Shown here piece after piece: positions 9,035 through 17,628 of a stretch of 64,000 nt of DNA. Position 1 is the first letter of the stretch; each line of letters starts with the position of its first letter. The notes under the pieces are model-generated. The model saw only the letters and a program-made list of their open reading frames with translations, did no database searches and was not told the DNA's origin. Source of the DNA: Sediminispirochaeta bajacaliforniensis DSM 16054 (GTDB lineage Bacteria > Spirochaetota > Spirochaetia > DSM-16054 > Sediminispirochaetaceae); the NCBI RefSeq assembly GCF_000378205.1, contig NZ_KB899420.1, positions 1 through 64,000 of the forward strand, in the 5' to 3' direction. Position numbers and translations under genes: made by a program.

Positions 9035-10117
9035 CTACAGATTTCTACATGAATCCCGTACGATAAGATCAGGCTTGTAAATATACTGCGGCCTTGTCAT
9101 ACGGCCTTCAATCATATCAATAATAAACCTTGCCCCCTGGACTCCCATATCCCTTTTAGGATGCTTTATCGTCGTGATTCCTATATCCTGAGACAGGACC
9201 TCAATCGAATCGTCATAACCGACAACCGAGACATCTTCCGGAAACCTCAAGCCGCTGTCCTTTATTGCTTGGATAACCATGAGTGCGCTCTGGTCGTTAT
9301 AACACGTAAAGGCTGTCGGCCGGTTGTCCGAACGAAGCAAGGACTGGGCAAACATGTACGGAAACAGATACATCCCGGCGGTATCATACTCTCCAATCAG
9401 TGAATTATCTATTTCCACACCGTAACTATCCAAAGCCTTCAAATAACCGTCTTTTCTATCCACACCCTGTCTATCGTCGGTCTTGTAAACACAGGCTATT
9501 CGCCGGTGCCCCCGCTGAAGAAGATGTTCAACAACGAGATAAGCACCTTTTTGATCATCCATAACTATATAGGAACTGTCGAAATCAGAATAATATGCAT
9601 TGATGAATACGAATTTTATACCTTTCTTGCTCATTTCATTGAAAATCTGCAAGTTAATATTTCCCTGAGCGCTTTTCGACGGTTCAATGATAACACCTAC
9701 AACATTGTGTTCCATGACATTCCTGAGATATTCAGCTTCCTTTTCCTTGCTGTTGTTTGTATTCGCAAGAAGCATCATGTAACCTTTGTCAGATAGAACA
9801 TCTTCAATACCGGAAACAATTCCCGGAAAAACAAACTCAGAAATATATGTGGTAATAACGGCAATAACCTGCTTCTGCCTTGCATTCTTTCTATACTTAC
9901 TGAAAGTCCCCTTCCCCTGCTGTTTGTAAATAAGCCCCTCGTTGGCAAGATCACTGAAGGCCTGCCGGATTGTCTGACGGCTGACCTGGAATTTCTTCAC
10001 CAGCTCATTCTCCGAAGGGAGCCGCATACCAAATCCAATGGTCCCATCAACCAGTATCTGCTTGATGTAGTGCCTGACCATCTCCTTTTTCGTTCCGCTA
10101 AATATTTTGTTGTCCAA
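9035..10117 (-). CDS. AraR-like repressor: GntR-type HTH fused to LacI/PBP-type sensor domain
   Basis: 360 residues from TTG at 10117, chosen because AAAGG sits 9 bases upstream. A TTG at 10144 would put the start inside the operator. Residues 1-75 are a winged helix (MRLPSENELVKKFQVSRQTI, then GLIYKQQGKGTF). The rest is a periplasmic-binding-like sensor (VIAVITTYISEFVFPGIVSG, ending in VRDSC). This is the AraR architecture: a repressor released by a sugar. It is flanked by two TTGTACGTACAA boxes, one at its own promoter and one before the importer operon, so it probably represses both. The inducer may be arabinose or another sugar; that is inference. Confidence 0.88.
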   Translation of the reverse strand: MDNKIFSGTKKEMVRHYIKQILVDGTIGFGMRLPSENELVKKFQVSRQTIRQAFSDLANEGLIYKQQGKGTFSKYRKNARQKQVIAVITTYISEFVFPGIVSGIEDVLSDKGYMMLLANTNNSKEKEAEYLRNVMEHNVVGVIIEPSKSAQGNINLQIFNEMSKKGIKFVFINAYYSDFDSSYIVMDDQKGAYLVVEHLLQRGHRRIACVYKTDDRQGVDRKDGYLKALDSYGVEIDNSLIGEYDTAGMYLFPYMFAQSLLRSDNRPTAFTCYNDQSALMVIQAIKDSGLRFPEDVSVVGYDDSIEVLSQDIGITTIKHPKRDMGVQGARFIIDMIEGRMTRPQYIYKPDLIVRDSCRNL

Positions 10118-10131
10118 TTTTATTAGCCTTT

Positions 10132-10176
10132 CTTGTACGTACAATTATTATACAAGCCGTTTTTTGCTATTGTCAA
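10132..10176 (-). promoter_or_regulatory. Promoter and AraR-type operator of the regulator gene
   Basis: On the minus strand TTGACA (complement of 10171-10176) and TATAAT (complement of 10147-10152) are separated by 18 bases. The operator TTGTACGTACAA (10133-10144) follows the -10 box directly and spans the likely start point. Binding there would block initiation, indicating autorepression. Confidence 0.8.
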
Positions 10177-10218
10177 GAAAAAGTTTGGTTCTTCTGGAGG
10201 GAAGATGTAAAAGCGAGC

Positions 10219-10920
10219 TTACGCCTTTTTTCCCATGGTTTCATTTTTACTTGTCTGTAAGTTAGATTGATATGTTTTTTGCGCACGATTTTTGAATGAT
10301 TCTATATGTTCTTGCATCTCGGTTTTCATGCCATCGAAATCTCTATCAAGTAGCTTTTTGTAAATCTCTTTATGCTGATGAACACTAACAGAAAGACGAT
10401 TTGTTTGTATATCGGCAACGGCATGAAGGTTTTCGACAATATCGGTAAGCCAGAATTCCGATACTGAATTATAGATTATCTGGTGAAACATCATGTCAAT
10501 TTTTTTATATTCATTTTGATTGGTATTGACCTTCTCTTCCGCTTCCTGGAAATGAACTTCCAACAGCTTTATAACTTCATCAATTTTATCATCAGATAAA
10601 TTTCTCATCTTATCGATAGTATATAGTTCAAGGCACTTTCTAATATCAATGGCTTCTTCTATTTCTTTCCATTGAGGACTTCTTACTCTATAGCCCTTCC
10701 AATGCTCTTTTTCTACAAGATGGTTTCGTACCAGGTTGGATAAAGCCTCCCTAACCGAATTCCTGCTCGTTCCAAATTGTCGTGATAATTCTTCGTCATT
10801 TAATCGGTCGCCGGGTTTCCATGTCCCTGAAATAATCCCTTCATAAAGGATATCATAAACCATATTCGCCTTGTTCATCTTTTTTAGCGGATAAGCATTA
10901 TTCTCAAATCGATTTTCCAT
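10219..10920 (-). CDS. GntR-family regulator with FCD ligand domain
   Basis: Winged helix KPGDRLNDEELSRQFGTSRN followed by VREALSNLVRNHLVE, then an all-helical FCD domain with DMMFHQIIYNS and HQHKEIYKKLLDRD. The frame extends to a TTG at 10974 that lies inside an operator-like palindrome; I use the ATG at 10920 (233 residues). No start has a clear ribosome site, and the ATG at 10878 is also possible. FCD regulators usually sense organic or sugar acids. The gene is divergent from the TTT/KARI-like operon and most likely controls it through the AAATTT repeats between them. Confidence 0.85.
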   Translation of the reverse strand: MENRFENNAYPLKKMNKANMVYDILYEGIISGTWKPGDRLNDEELSRQFGTSRNSVREALSNLVRNHLVEKEHWKGYRVRSPQWKEIEEAIDIRKCLELYTIDKMRNLSDDKIDEVIKLLEVHFQEAEEKVNTNQNEYKKIDMMFHQIIYNSVSEFWLTDIVENLHAVADIQTNRLSVSVHQHKEIYKKLLDRDFDGMKTEMQEHIESFKNRAQKTYQSNLQTSKNETMGKKA

Positions 10921-10962
10921 AACGTTATTTAATCGTGATTGATGAAAAAAATCAATAACATC

Positions 10963-11023
10963 TTGAAATTTCAAATTTGAAATTTGAAATTTGTTGACAA
11001 CACGACAAAACCGAGTTTAGAAT
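10963..11023 (+). promoter_or_regulatory. Operator repeats and promoter of the TTT/KARI-like operon
   Basis: Overlapping palindromes TTGAAATTTCAA (10963-10974) and TTCAAATTTGAA (10970-10981) continue into another AAATTTG unit. They run up to a sigma-70 promoter, TTGACA (10994-10999), 18 bases, TAGAAT (11018-11023). A regulator bound to the repeats would abut the -35 box. The divergent GntR gene is the likely source of that regulator. Confidence 0.72.
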
Positions 11024-11051
11024 ATCTTTACTTAAATTTAGGAGGACTACT

Positions 11052-12065
11052 TTGGCGAAGGCTTATTTTGATGATGATGCAAATTTGGATGAGTTAAAAA
11101 ACAAAACGGTTGCGGTTATCGGATATGGTAATCAAGGCCGTTCTCAAGCCTTAAATATGCGTGATAGCGGAGTTAACGTGATCGTCGGCAACATTAAGGA
11201 CGGAGCAAGCTGGACACAGGGGAAAAAAGATGGGTTCGAGGTGTATAGTATCTCAGAGGCAAGCAAAAGAGCAGATATTTTGTTTCTCTTGATTCCAGAT
11301 GAAATTATGCCTTCGGTTTACGATGAAGACATTGCTCCATATATTGAGGACGGCAATGTAATCAATTTTGCAAGCGGATACAATGTACACTTTGGCTTTA
11401 TCAAACTGCCGGAAACTGTAGATATAATACTCATTGCACCAAGAATGATAGGAAAAGGAGTTCGGGACCGTTTTGTAAGCGGAGAAGGTTTTCCGAGTCT
11501 GGTGGCAGTTCATCAGGATTCCACCGGAAAAGCAAAGGCGACAATGCTTGCCTTGGCAAAAGCGATAGGCACAACAAAGATCGGAGCATTTGAATCAAGT
11601 TTTGAAGAAGAAGCCGTTGTAGATCTTTTCGGCGAACAGGTTATGGGAGGATTCAAACTCTATAATTTGAGAATGGCCTATGAACTGCTTGTTGAGGAAT
11701 ACGGTTTCAGTCCCGAGTCAGTATTGCTTGAATTGTATCTTTCCGGAGAAGGTATTGAAACCTTACGGAATGCTCAGGAAGTCGGAATTTGGGGACAGCT
11801 TAGATACCATTCCACAACCAGTCAGTACGGACACCAGACAAGAGGGAAATATGCGGCCAGTGATGAATCCAGGGCCTTACTCAAAAGTATTGTCGAGAAT
11901 ATAAAATCAGGCGAATTCAGCAAAGAATGGAAAACGGAACAGTTAACAGGATATCCTGTTTTCAATCGATTATGGAAGGATAATCTAAAGCATCCTTTTA
12001 TTAAATCCGAGCAGGATTTGTTAAAAATATTGAATGCAAACAAAAGAAAGGAGGATGAGAAATGA
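11052..12065 (+). CDS. Ketol-acid reductoisomerase-like NAD(P) oxidoreductase, divergent catalytic site
   Basis: 337 residues, TTG start six bases after GGAGG. The N-terminal Rossmann domain has VAVIGYGNQGRSQALNMRDS and LIPDEIMPSVY, clearly IlvC-like. The C-terminal knotted domain retains DLFGEQ (191-196) with the Mg-binding Asp and Glu, and STTSQYG (254-260). But the FAHG catalytic His is Ser (FASGYN, 106-111), the APKGPG Lys is Arg (APRMIGKG), and the second metal motif (ECLHE in the family) reads ELYLSGE. Normal KARI makes branched-chain amino-acid precursors. Here the gene leads a transporter/dehydratase operon, which suggests another 2-oxo-acid or hydroxy-acid substrate. Function is inference. 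Confidence 0.82.
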   Translation: MAKAYFDDDANLDELKNKTVAVIGYGNQGRSQALNMRDSGVNVIVGNIKDGASWTQGKKDGFEVYSISEASKRADILFLLIPDEIMPSVYDEDIAPYIEDGNVINFASGYNVHFGFIKLPETVDIILIAPRMIGKGVRDRFVSGEGFPSLVAVHQDSTGKAKATMLALAKAIGTTKIGAFESSFEEEAVVDLFGEQVMGGFKLYNLRMAYELLVEEYGFSPESVLLELYLSGEGIETLRNAQEVGIWGQLRYHSTTSQYGHQTRGKYAASDESRALLKSIVENIKSGEFSKEWKTEQLTGYPVFNRLWKDNLKHPFIKSEQDLLKILNANKRKEDEK

Positions 12066-13036
12066 AAAAATTTCTACTATTTTCGTTTAGTCTTTTTATC
12101 ATTGTGGGGCTCAGCAGCACTTTTGCAAATGGGGATCAGGAAAAGCCATTTCCTTCAAAACCCGTTACAATTTTAGTTCCTTTCGCTGCCGGTGGGACCG
12201 CCGATACAAATGCCAGGGCATTGTCAGTGGTAGCGGAAAAGTACTTAGGACAGCCGCTCTTAATTGTTAATAAACCGGGCGGAGGAGCATTGATTGCAGC
12301 AAACGAATTTGCCTACGACACAAAAAACGATGGTTATACATTATGGTATGGAACATGGTCTCCATATATTTTGGCACCGCATTTAGGGCTTGTAGATTAT
12401 GAATACGATGCCTTTCAACAGGTATGCGCCATGACTGACAGCCCTATGGCGCTTACTGTCAGGGCAGATTCTCCATACAACTCACTTGGGGACTTGCTTA
12501 CGGCAATAAAAAATAATCCGGGAAAGATAAAAGCCGGAACATTGGGCGCAGCTAACTCTCTTTCATTGGTTTTTACAATGATTGGTATGGAAGCTGGTGC
12601 TGAAATAGGAAAAGTGCCGTATGACGGTGGAGCAGAAACGGTTCCCGCTTTATTAAAGGGCGATGTGGATGTCATAATTCAAAATCCTGCAGAAACGATG
12701 GAATATGTGGAGGCTGGCTCTTTGAAGTATCTGGCAATACCATCATTAAAACGGTCAAGTTATTTTCCGGAAATCCCTACCTTTATTGAAGAAGGGATAG
12801 ATATAGTGAATTCTGCCTATAAAGGTTTTTATGTTCCCAAAGGTACTCCTCAGGAAAGAATAGATATTCTGGCTGAGGCTTTCAGACAAATGTCTCAGGA
12901 TGAGAAATTCATTGAAGTTATGGAAAGAACAAAGCAGGAAATTGTTTGGGCTCCAGCTGAAGATCTGAAAAAACTTGATGATCAAATGCGTGATAATTTT
13001 GGTAAGGCTGTACAAGCAGCAGGCTTAAGCAAGTAA
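12062..13036 (+). CDS. TctC-type solute-binding protein of a TTT transporter
   Basis: 324 residues; its ATG overlaps the preceding stop by four bases. A signal peptide ends near SSTFANG. The mature protein begins PFPSKPVTILVPFAAGGTAD and continues with VNKPGGGALIAANEFA, the standard Bug/TctC pattern. LVPFAAGGTAD and AGTLGAANS form the carboxylate-binding loops. It binds an organic or sugar acid in the periplasm and passes it to TctAB (13111-15072). The adjacent dehydratase and dehydrogenase point to a sugar acid. Confidence 0.92.
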   Translation: MKKFLLFSFSLFIIVGLSSTFANGDQEKPFPSKPVTILVPFAAGGTADTNARALSVVAEKYLGQPLLIVNKPGGGALIAANEFAYDTKNDGYTLWYGTWSPYILAPHLGLVDYEYDAFQQVCAMTDSPMALTVRADSPYNSLGDLLTAIKNNPGKIKAGTLGAANSLSLVFTMIGMEAGAEIGKVPYDGGAETVPALLKGDVDVIIQNPAETMEYVEAGSLKYLAIPSLKRSSYFPEIPTFIEEGIDIVNSAYKGFYVPKGTPQERIDILAEAFRQMSQDEKFIEVMERTKQEIVWAPAEDLKKLDDQMRDNFGKAVQAAGLSK

Positions 13037-13049
13037 ACCAAGCCGAGTA

Positions 13050-13081
13050 CGGTTGTTGTCGGAACACCATGACAACAACCG
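13050..13081 (+). other. Intercistronic stem-loop after tctC-type gene
   Basis: CGGTTGTTGTC (13050-13060) and GACAACAACCG (13071-13081) form a perfect 11-base stem with a 10-base loop between the binding-protein and TctB-type genes. No T-run follows. It probably raises binding-protein expression relative to the membrane subunits. Confidence 0.6.
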
Positions 13082-13110
13082 TCATAATATAAACAAACAA
13101 GGATGTTATT

Positions 13111-13584
13111 GTGGAAGATAAGAAAGATCTGGTAACCGGGATAGGTTTTTTTTCCCTGGGAATGTTCCTTCTCATACAGTCTTTACTATTGGAAAACTAC
13201 AAAGGTGTAGTGGCAGGAACTGACCCTGGAATAAAATTTCTTCCGATCATTATATCGATACTCCTGATTCTGGATAGTATCCTTCTAATAACAACGAATA
13301 TTATCAAGGCGAGAACGAAAAAAATAGAAAAAAACAATAATTCGATATCCATCCTTGAAATAATAGATAGAAATAAAAAGTTATTTTTAACTGTAGCCAT
13401 TCTGATAGTATTTCCTTTTATATTAAAACCAGCTGGATTTTTGATTTCCGTATCTGTTTTTACTTTTTTGCTGCTTAGAATACTATCAAATTCCAGATGG
13501 TATAAGAGTGTTATCACTTCATTACTGATAACACTCCTTTGTTATGCTGTCTTCGGGTATCTATTTAAAATACCTCTGCCATGA
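13111..13584 (+). CDS. TctB-type small membrane subunit of TTT transporter
   Basis: 157 residues, GTG start with AAGGA upstream. Four hydrophobic segments (for example FFSLGMFLLIQSLLL, PIIISILLILDSILL, LFLTVAILIVFPFIL, VITSLLITLLCYAVFGY) match the four-helix TctB subunit. The GTDPGIKFLP motif before helix 2 is typical of TctB. It partners the large TctA-type subunit that follows 18 bases downstream. Confidence 0.88.
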   Translation: MEDKKDLVTGIGFFSLGMFLLIQSLLLENYKGVVAGTDPGIKFLPIIISILLILDSILLITTNIIKARTKKIEKNNNSISILEIIDRNKKLFLTVAILIVFPFILKPAGFLISVSVFTFLLLRILSNSRWYKSVITSLLITLLCYAVFGYLFKIPLP

Positions 13585-13602
13585 GATAAGGAGGTTGATA
13601 AA

Positions 13603-15072
13603 ATGAGTAATTTCTTACAAGCACTGTTATTAGTTTTTAATATAAAAACCTTCGCATTTATTTTCTTCGGCACCTTTGTAGGTATCGTTTTCGGAGCTCT
13701 TCCGGGTCTTACCGCAGTGATGGGTGTAGCATTGTTGATGCCGCTTACATTTTTCATGCCGGCACACTATGGGTTGCCGATGCTTATTGCTGTGTATTGT
13801 GGGGGGATCTATGGAGGCTCCATAACGGCAATTCTGCTAAATACACCAGGCACCCCGGCATCCGCAGCAACAACCCTTGACGGATATCCAATGGCCAAAC
13901 GAGGAGAGCCTGGCAAGGCATTATCAATTGCTGTAATAGCCTCTGGTTTCGGCGGAATCGTAAGTGTTATTGTTCTGACTTTTTTATCTCCGATACTAGG
14001 CAAAATAGCACTGGCATTCGGCCCTATAGAGTATTTTTCTCTTATACTTATCGGGGTTGTTCTTATTGGCTTTTTGTCAAGCGACTCCATATTCAAGAGC
14101 GTAATTGCGGCATTGATGGGGTTTGTCCTTTCCTTTATCGGTATGGATCCTATTCTTGGACTGCCAAGATTTGACTTCGGAAATTACCATCTTTTTCAAG
14201 GAATTTCGTTAATACCTGCCGTTATCGGTCTCTTTGCCATATCAGAAGTTTTTGTCATGATAACAAACATACAGACAGCAACAGATGATATAAAACCAAT
14301 AAAAAAGGTTACATATGCAAAACCTGAAGTGTTTTTCCGCAATATAAAAACGCTTATAAAAGGTTCCCTTATCGGAACTCTTATAGGTGCCGTACCTGCG
14401 GTAGGCAGCTCTACCGGCGGATGGATTTCTTATGGAGAGGCAAAACGTGCTTCAAAAAATCAGGACAAATTCGGCACAGGATGTGCGGAAGGAATCATTG
14501 CCAGTGAATCAGCAAATAATGCAGTCCCAGGGGGAGCCATGATACCTTTGCTGTCGTTAGGAATTCCGGGAGATCCTGTTACCGCCGTATTACTCGGCGG
14601 CTTGATAATACAAGGATTGACCCCGGGGCCTAATTTTTTCCTTAAGCATGCTGATACTGCGTACATGATATTCATTGCGTTCTTTTTTTCGAACATCGTT
14701 ATGGTTCTTCTTGGGCTGATAGGCGTGAAATTTTTTGCAAAGGTGCTGCATATACCTAAACACCTTCTGGCTACTATTGTAATGATCCTTTCGCTCATAG
14801 GCTGTTACGCAATAAACAACAGCATCTTTGATATCAAAATAGCAATCGTCTTGGGAATCTTTGCTTTTTTGATGAAAAGTGTGAAGGTACCTATTGCGCC
14901 TATGGTTCTGGCACTCGTCTTAGCGCCTATGTTTGAGCAAAATTTAAGACGAGCAATGATACTAACCGAAGGCAGTATCATTCCGTTTTTTCAAAGTCCT
15001 GTTGCCTTGTTTTTCTATGGGCTCTGTATCCTTTTAGTGATAGGTCTGAGGAAAACAAAGAATAAAAGTTGA
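13603..15072 (+). CDS. TctA-type large permease subunit of TTT transporter
   Basis: 489 residues with about 12 membrane segments. It has the TctA signatures GALPGLTAVMGVALLMPLTF, YGGSITAILLNTPGTPASAA and ESANNAVPGGAMIPLLSLGI followed by PGDPVTAVLLGG. It is the ion-driven channel subunit in the inner membrane, working with TctB (13111) and TctC (12062). GGAGG lies before the ATG. Confidence 0.93.
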   Translation: MSNFLQALLLVFNIKTFAFIFFGTFVGIVFGALPGLTAVMGVALLMPLTFFMPAHYGLPMLIAVYCGGIYGGSITAILLNTPGTPASAATTLDGYPMAKRGEPGKALSIAVIASGFGGIVSVIVLTFLSPILGKIALAFGPIEYFSLILIGVVLIGFLSSDSIFKSVIAALMGFVLSFIGMDPILGLPRFDFGNYHLFQGISLIPAVIGLFAISEVFVMITNIQTATDDIKPIKKVTYAKPEVFFRNIKTLIKGSLIGTLIGAVPAVGSSTGGWISYGEAKRASKNQDKFGTGCAEGIIASESANNAVPGGAMIPLLSLGIPGDPVTAVLLGGLIIQGLTPGPNFFLKHADTAYMIFIAFFFSNIVMVLLGLIGVKFFAKVLHIPKHLLATIVMILSLIGCYAINNSIFDIKIAIVLGIFAFLMKSVKVPIAPMVLALVLAPMFEQNLRRAMILTEGSIIPFFQSPVALFFYGLCILLVIGLRKTKNKS

Positions 15073-15125
15073 CAAGAGCATTTGATTATTTTCCTCAGAA
15101 ATTAAAAAGATTACGGAGGCCTAGT

Positions 15126-16253
15126 GTGGGATATTCTATATATATGCCCGTTAATATACAATTCGGCGAGGGTAAGGCAAAACGCATTGATCAATTTTGC
15201 TCTCCGAAAGATAGGATACTTTTTGTATGTGATCCGGTTATTGAACAGATGGGGGTACGAAAAAAACTATCGGATAATTTGAAAAATGGTGATATCTCTG
15301 TTTTCTCTGATGTTGAGCCGAATCCTTCGGTTCATACTGTGAACAAGGCTTTGAGGATAGCTAAAGAAAATAAAATCGATTTATGTATCGGGCTTGGCGG
15401 AGGAAGTTCTATGGATACCGCCAAGGCCGTAGCTTGTATTTCATCTGAGGATGGGAGTTTTGAAGATTATCTGTACGGAAAGCAAGTCGTAAAAAGACGG
15501 AAAAAGCTTATTCTTATTCCGACTACGGCTGGCACAGGAAGCGAGTGTACATGCGTCGGCGTTTATACCGATACAGAAAAAAACAGAAAAACAGGATACC
15601 GAACCCCCTACTTTTATTGTGATACCGCCATTATTGATCCTGAACTTACGTATTCTGTTCCTTCTTCGGTAACAGCGGCAACAGGTATTGATGCTTTTAC
15701 CCATGCTCTTGAAGCATACTGGAATACCAGTTCCAATTCACTATGTCGGGGTGCTGCAATGTATGCCTGCCGGGATGTCCTAAAAAATCTTTATAGCTGT
15801 TATGAAGACCCTCAAAACAAGGCCGCACGCTCTTCCTTGAGTCATGCATCCATGCTTGGGGGCTGGGCTTTTGGCCAGGTCCGGACTACCCTTGTACATG
15901 CGCTCAGTTTTCCTTTTGCCGATTATTTTCATGTTCCGCATGGGATAGCTTGTGCCTTAAGTCTTGTACCGGTAATGAGATATGCAGTTTCGAACGAACC
16001 CGCTTGTTTGGCGGAATTGGCCTGTTTTTGTAGTTATTCATCAACAAAAGATTTTATTACCGATGTTGAAAACATGATTACCAAGATGGATCTGTTATCA
16101 AGTATTCCTGACATACATATATCGCCTGCCGAAATGAGGGACATAGCCGAAAAAGCATGTGCTCTTGAATATGCCCATCTGGTCCCTGGAGATATTGATG
16201 TTGAGCGTTTGACCGTTCTACTACATGATTTTTTAAGGAGAGTCTTCGAGTGA
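15126..16253 (+). CDS. Iron-containing (group III) alcohol dehydrogenase
   Basis: 375 residues from GTG at 15126, preferred because GGAGG (15115-15119) sits six bases upstream. A TTG at 15069 overlapping the TctA stop would add 19 unusual residues. The family motifs are IGLGGGSSMDTAKAVA (NAD site), IPTTAGTGSECT, and the metal ligands in TGIDAFTHALEAYW, TTLVHALSFPF and HVPHG. It probably oxidises or reduces a hydroxy- or oxo-acid derived from the imported substrate. The next gene starts within its last four bases. Confidence 0.9.
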   Translation: MGYSIYMPVNIQFGEGKAKRIDQFCSPKDRILFVCDPVIEQMGVRKKLSDNLKNGDISVFSDVEPNPSVHTVNKALRIAKENKIDLCIGLGGGSSMDTAKAVACISSEDGSFEDYLYGKQVVKRRKKLILIPTTAGTGSECTCVGVYTDTEKNRKTGYRTPYFYCDTAIIDPELTYSVPSSVTAATGIDAFTHALEAYWNTSSNSLCRGAAMYACRDVLKNLYSCYEDPQNKAARSSLSHASMLGGWAFGQVRTTLVHALSFPFADYFHVPHGIACALSLVPVMRYAVSNEPACLAELACFCSYSSTKDFITDVENMITKMDLLSSIPDIHISPAEMRDIAEKACALEYAHLVPGDIDVERLTVLLHDFLRRVFE

Positions 16254-17440
16254 AAATTACAAGCATTGAGGTTGTGAAAGTAAATACCGGCGTTAGCAAA
16301 AGGGTTGAAGGTGTGCCATGGAATCCTATTGTTGTCATGGTACATACCGATGAAGGAATAACCGGTTTCGGAGAAATCGGTCTAGCATATGGAAATGCCG
16401 GGGATGCTGGATTTGGTATGGCAGTTGATTTTGCGAAGCTTATCATTGGGATGGACCCAATGAATAATGAAGAAATATGGTCAAAAATATTTAGAAGCAC
16501 GTTCTGGGGAATGGGCGGCGGTACTGTTGTGTTTGGCGGTATTAGTGGAATCGATATTGCGCTATGGGATATAAGGGGAAAAGCCTTAAACGTTCCAGTT
16601 TATCAACTGCTGGGAGGTAAAACAAATAAAAAGTTAAGAGCCTATGCAAGCCAGCTGCAATTTGGATGGGGCACGGAAAGCAAGGCTATGATTACTCCCG
16701 ATGATTATGCCTGGGCAACGCAAAAAGCTCTGGATAACGGATATGATTGTGTTAAGGTCGACCCGATTGGTTTTGACCTGGATGGCAACTGGATGAAAGG
16801 GAAAACAACCGGCCTTCTGGAAAACAAGCAAATTTCTACTGCGGTCGACAGAGTAAGAGCAATGAGAGAAGCGGGCGGCAAGAATATGGATCTGATAATA
16901 GAACTCCATTCACTTACAGATACAAATTCCGCAATCCAGCTGGGTAGGGAATTGGAGCAGTTCAACTGTTTCTATTATGAAGAACCCACAATGCCTTTGA
17001 ATGCTGAGCTCATGAAAGAGATAGCAAATAGTGTGAAGATTCCTCTTGCAAGCGGGGAAAGAATATACAGCAGATGGGGCTACAGACCATTCTTTGAAAA
17101 CAGATCTCTTTCCATTATTCAGCCAGATCTTGGATTAGTCGGAGGAATCACTGAAGGCAAGAAGATTTGTGATATGGCCAATGTATATGATATAGGAGTT
17201 CAGGTTCATATCTGCGGTGGACCAATTGCAAAAGCAGCAGCATTGCAACTGGAAGCCGTAATACCCAATTTTGTTATCCATGAGCATCATTCCGGAGCAC
17301 TTTTACCACATAATATTAATAGCTGCAAATATGATTATCAGCCGAAAGATGGTTATTATGAAACACCTGATTTGCCAGGGATAGGTCAGGAACTTACCGA
17401 AGAAACAATAAAGGCGTCAGAGAAAGTGGTAATACAATAG
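16250..17440 (+). CDS. Enolase-superfamily (mandelate racemase/muconate lactonizing type) sugar-acid dehydratase
   Basis: 396 residues, GTG start with GGAG upstream. The N-terminal capping domain contains TDEGITGFGEIGLAYGNAG. The barrel has DCVKVDPIG, IIELHS (first metal Glu), FYYEEPT (second) and LASGERIY (third), then HICGGP and HEHHSG near the C-terminus. The ELHS/HICGG layout resembles the mannonate/galactonate dehydratase group, which dehydrates sugar acids to 2-keto-3-deoxy acids. It closes the operon led by the KARI-like gene. Exact substrate not determined. Confidence 0.87.
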   Translation: MKITSIEVVKVNTGVSKRVEGVPWNPIVVMVHTDEGITGFGEIGLAYGNAGDAGFGMAVDFAKLIIGMDPMNNEEIWSKIFRSTFWGMGGGTVVFGGISGIDIALWDIRGKALNVPVYQLLGGKTNKKLRAYASQLQFGWGTESKAMITPDDYAWATQKALDNGYDCVKVDPIGFDLDGNWMKGKTTGLLENKQISTAVDRVRAMREAGGKNMDLIIELHSLTDTNSAIQLGRELEQFNCFYYEEPTMPLNAELMKEIANSVKIPLASGERIYSRWGYRPFFENRSLSIIQPDLGLVGGITEGKKICDMANVYDIGVQVHICGGPIAKAAALQLEAVIPNFVIHEHHSGALLPHNINSCKYDYQPKDGYYETPDLPGIGQELTEETIKASEKVVIQ

Positions 17441-17512
17441 CAGAAAAGTAAGTGAAGATGCAATTCTGAAAACATGTATCTTTTTATTGCCGTGGAAGAT
17501 TTGCTAATCTTT

Positions 17513-17550
17513 AGCATCAGGAATCTTATTGATTCCCTGATGCTTTTTTT
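17513..17550 (+). terminator. Rho-independent terminator of the TTT/KARI-like operon
   Basis: AGCATCAGGAATC pairs with GATTCCCTGATGC (one bulged base) around a TTATT loop, directly followed by TTTTTTT. It lies about 75 bases after the dehydratase stop. Confidence 0.9.
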
Positions 17551-17628
17551 GGTTGGCATACGTATTCATTCTGTCAGATAATCTTGAGAGGTTTAAGAAA
17601 CAGATCCTAACGGATTACGATACGTACG

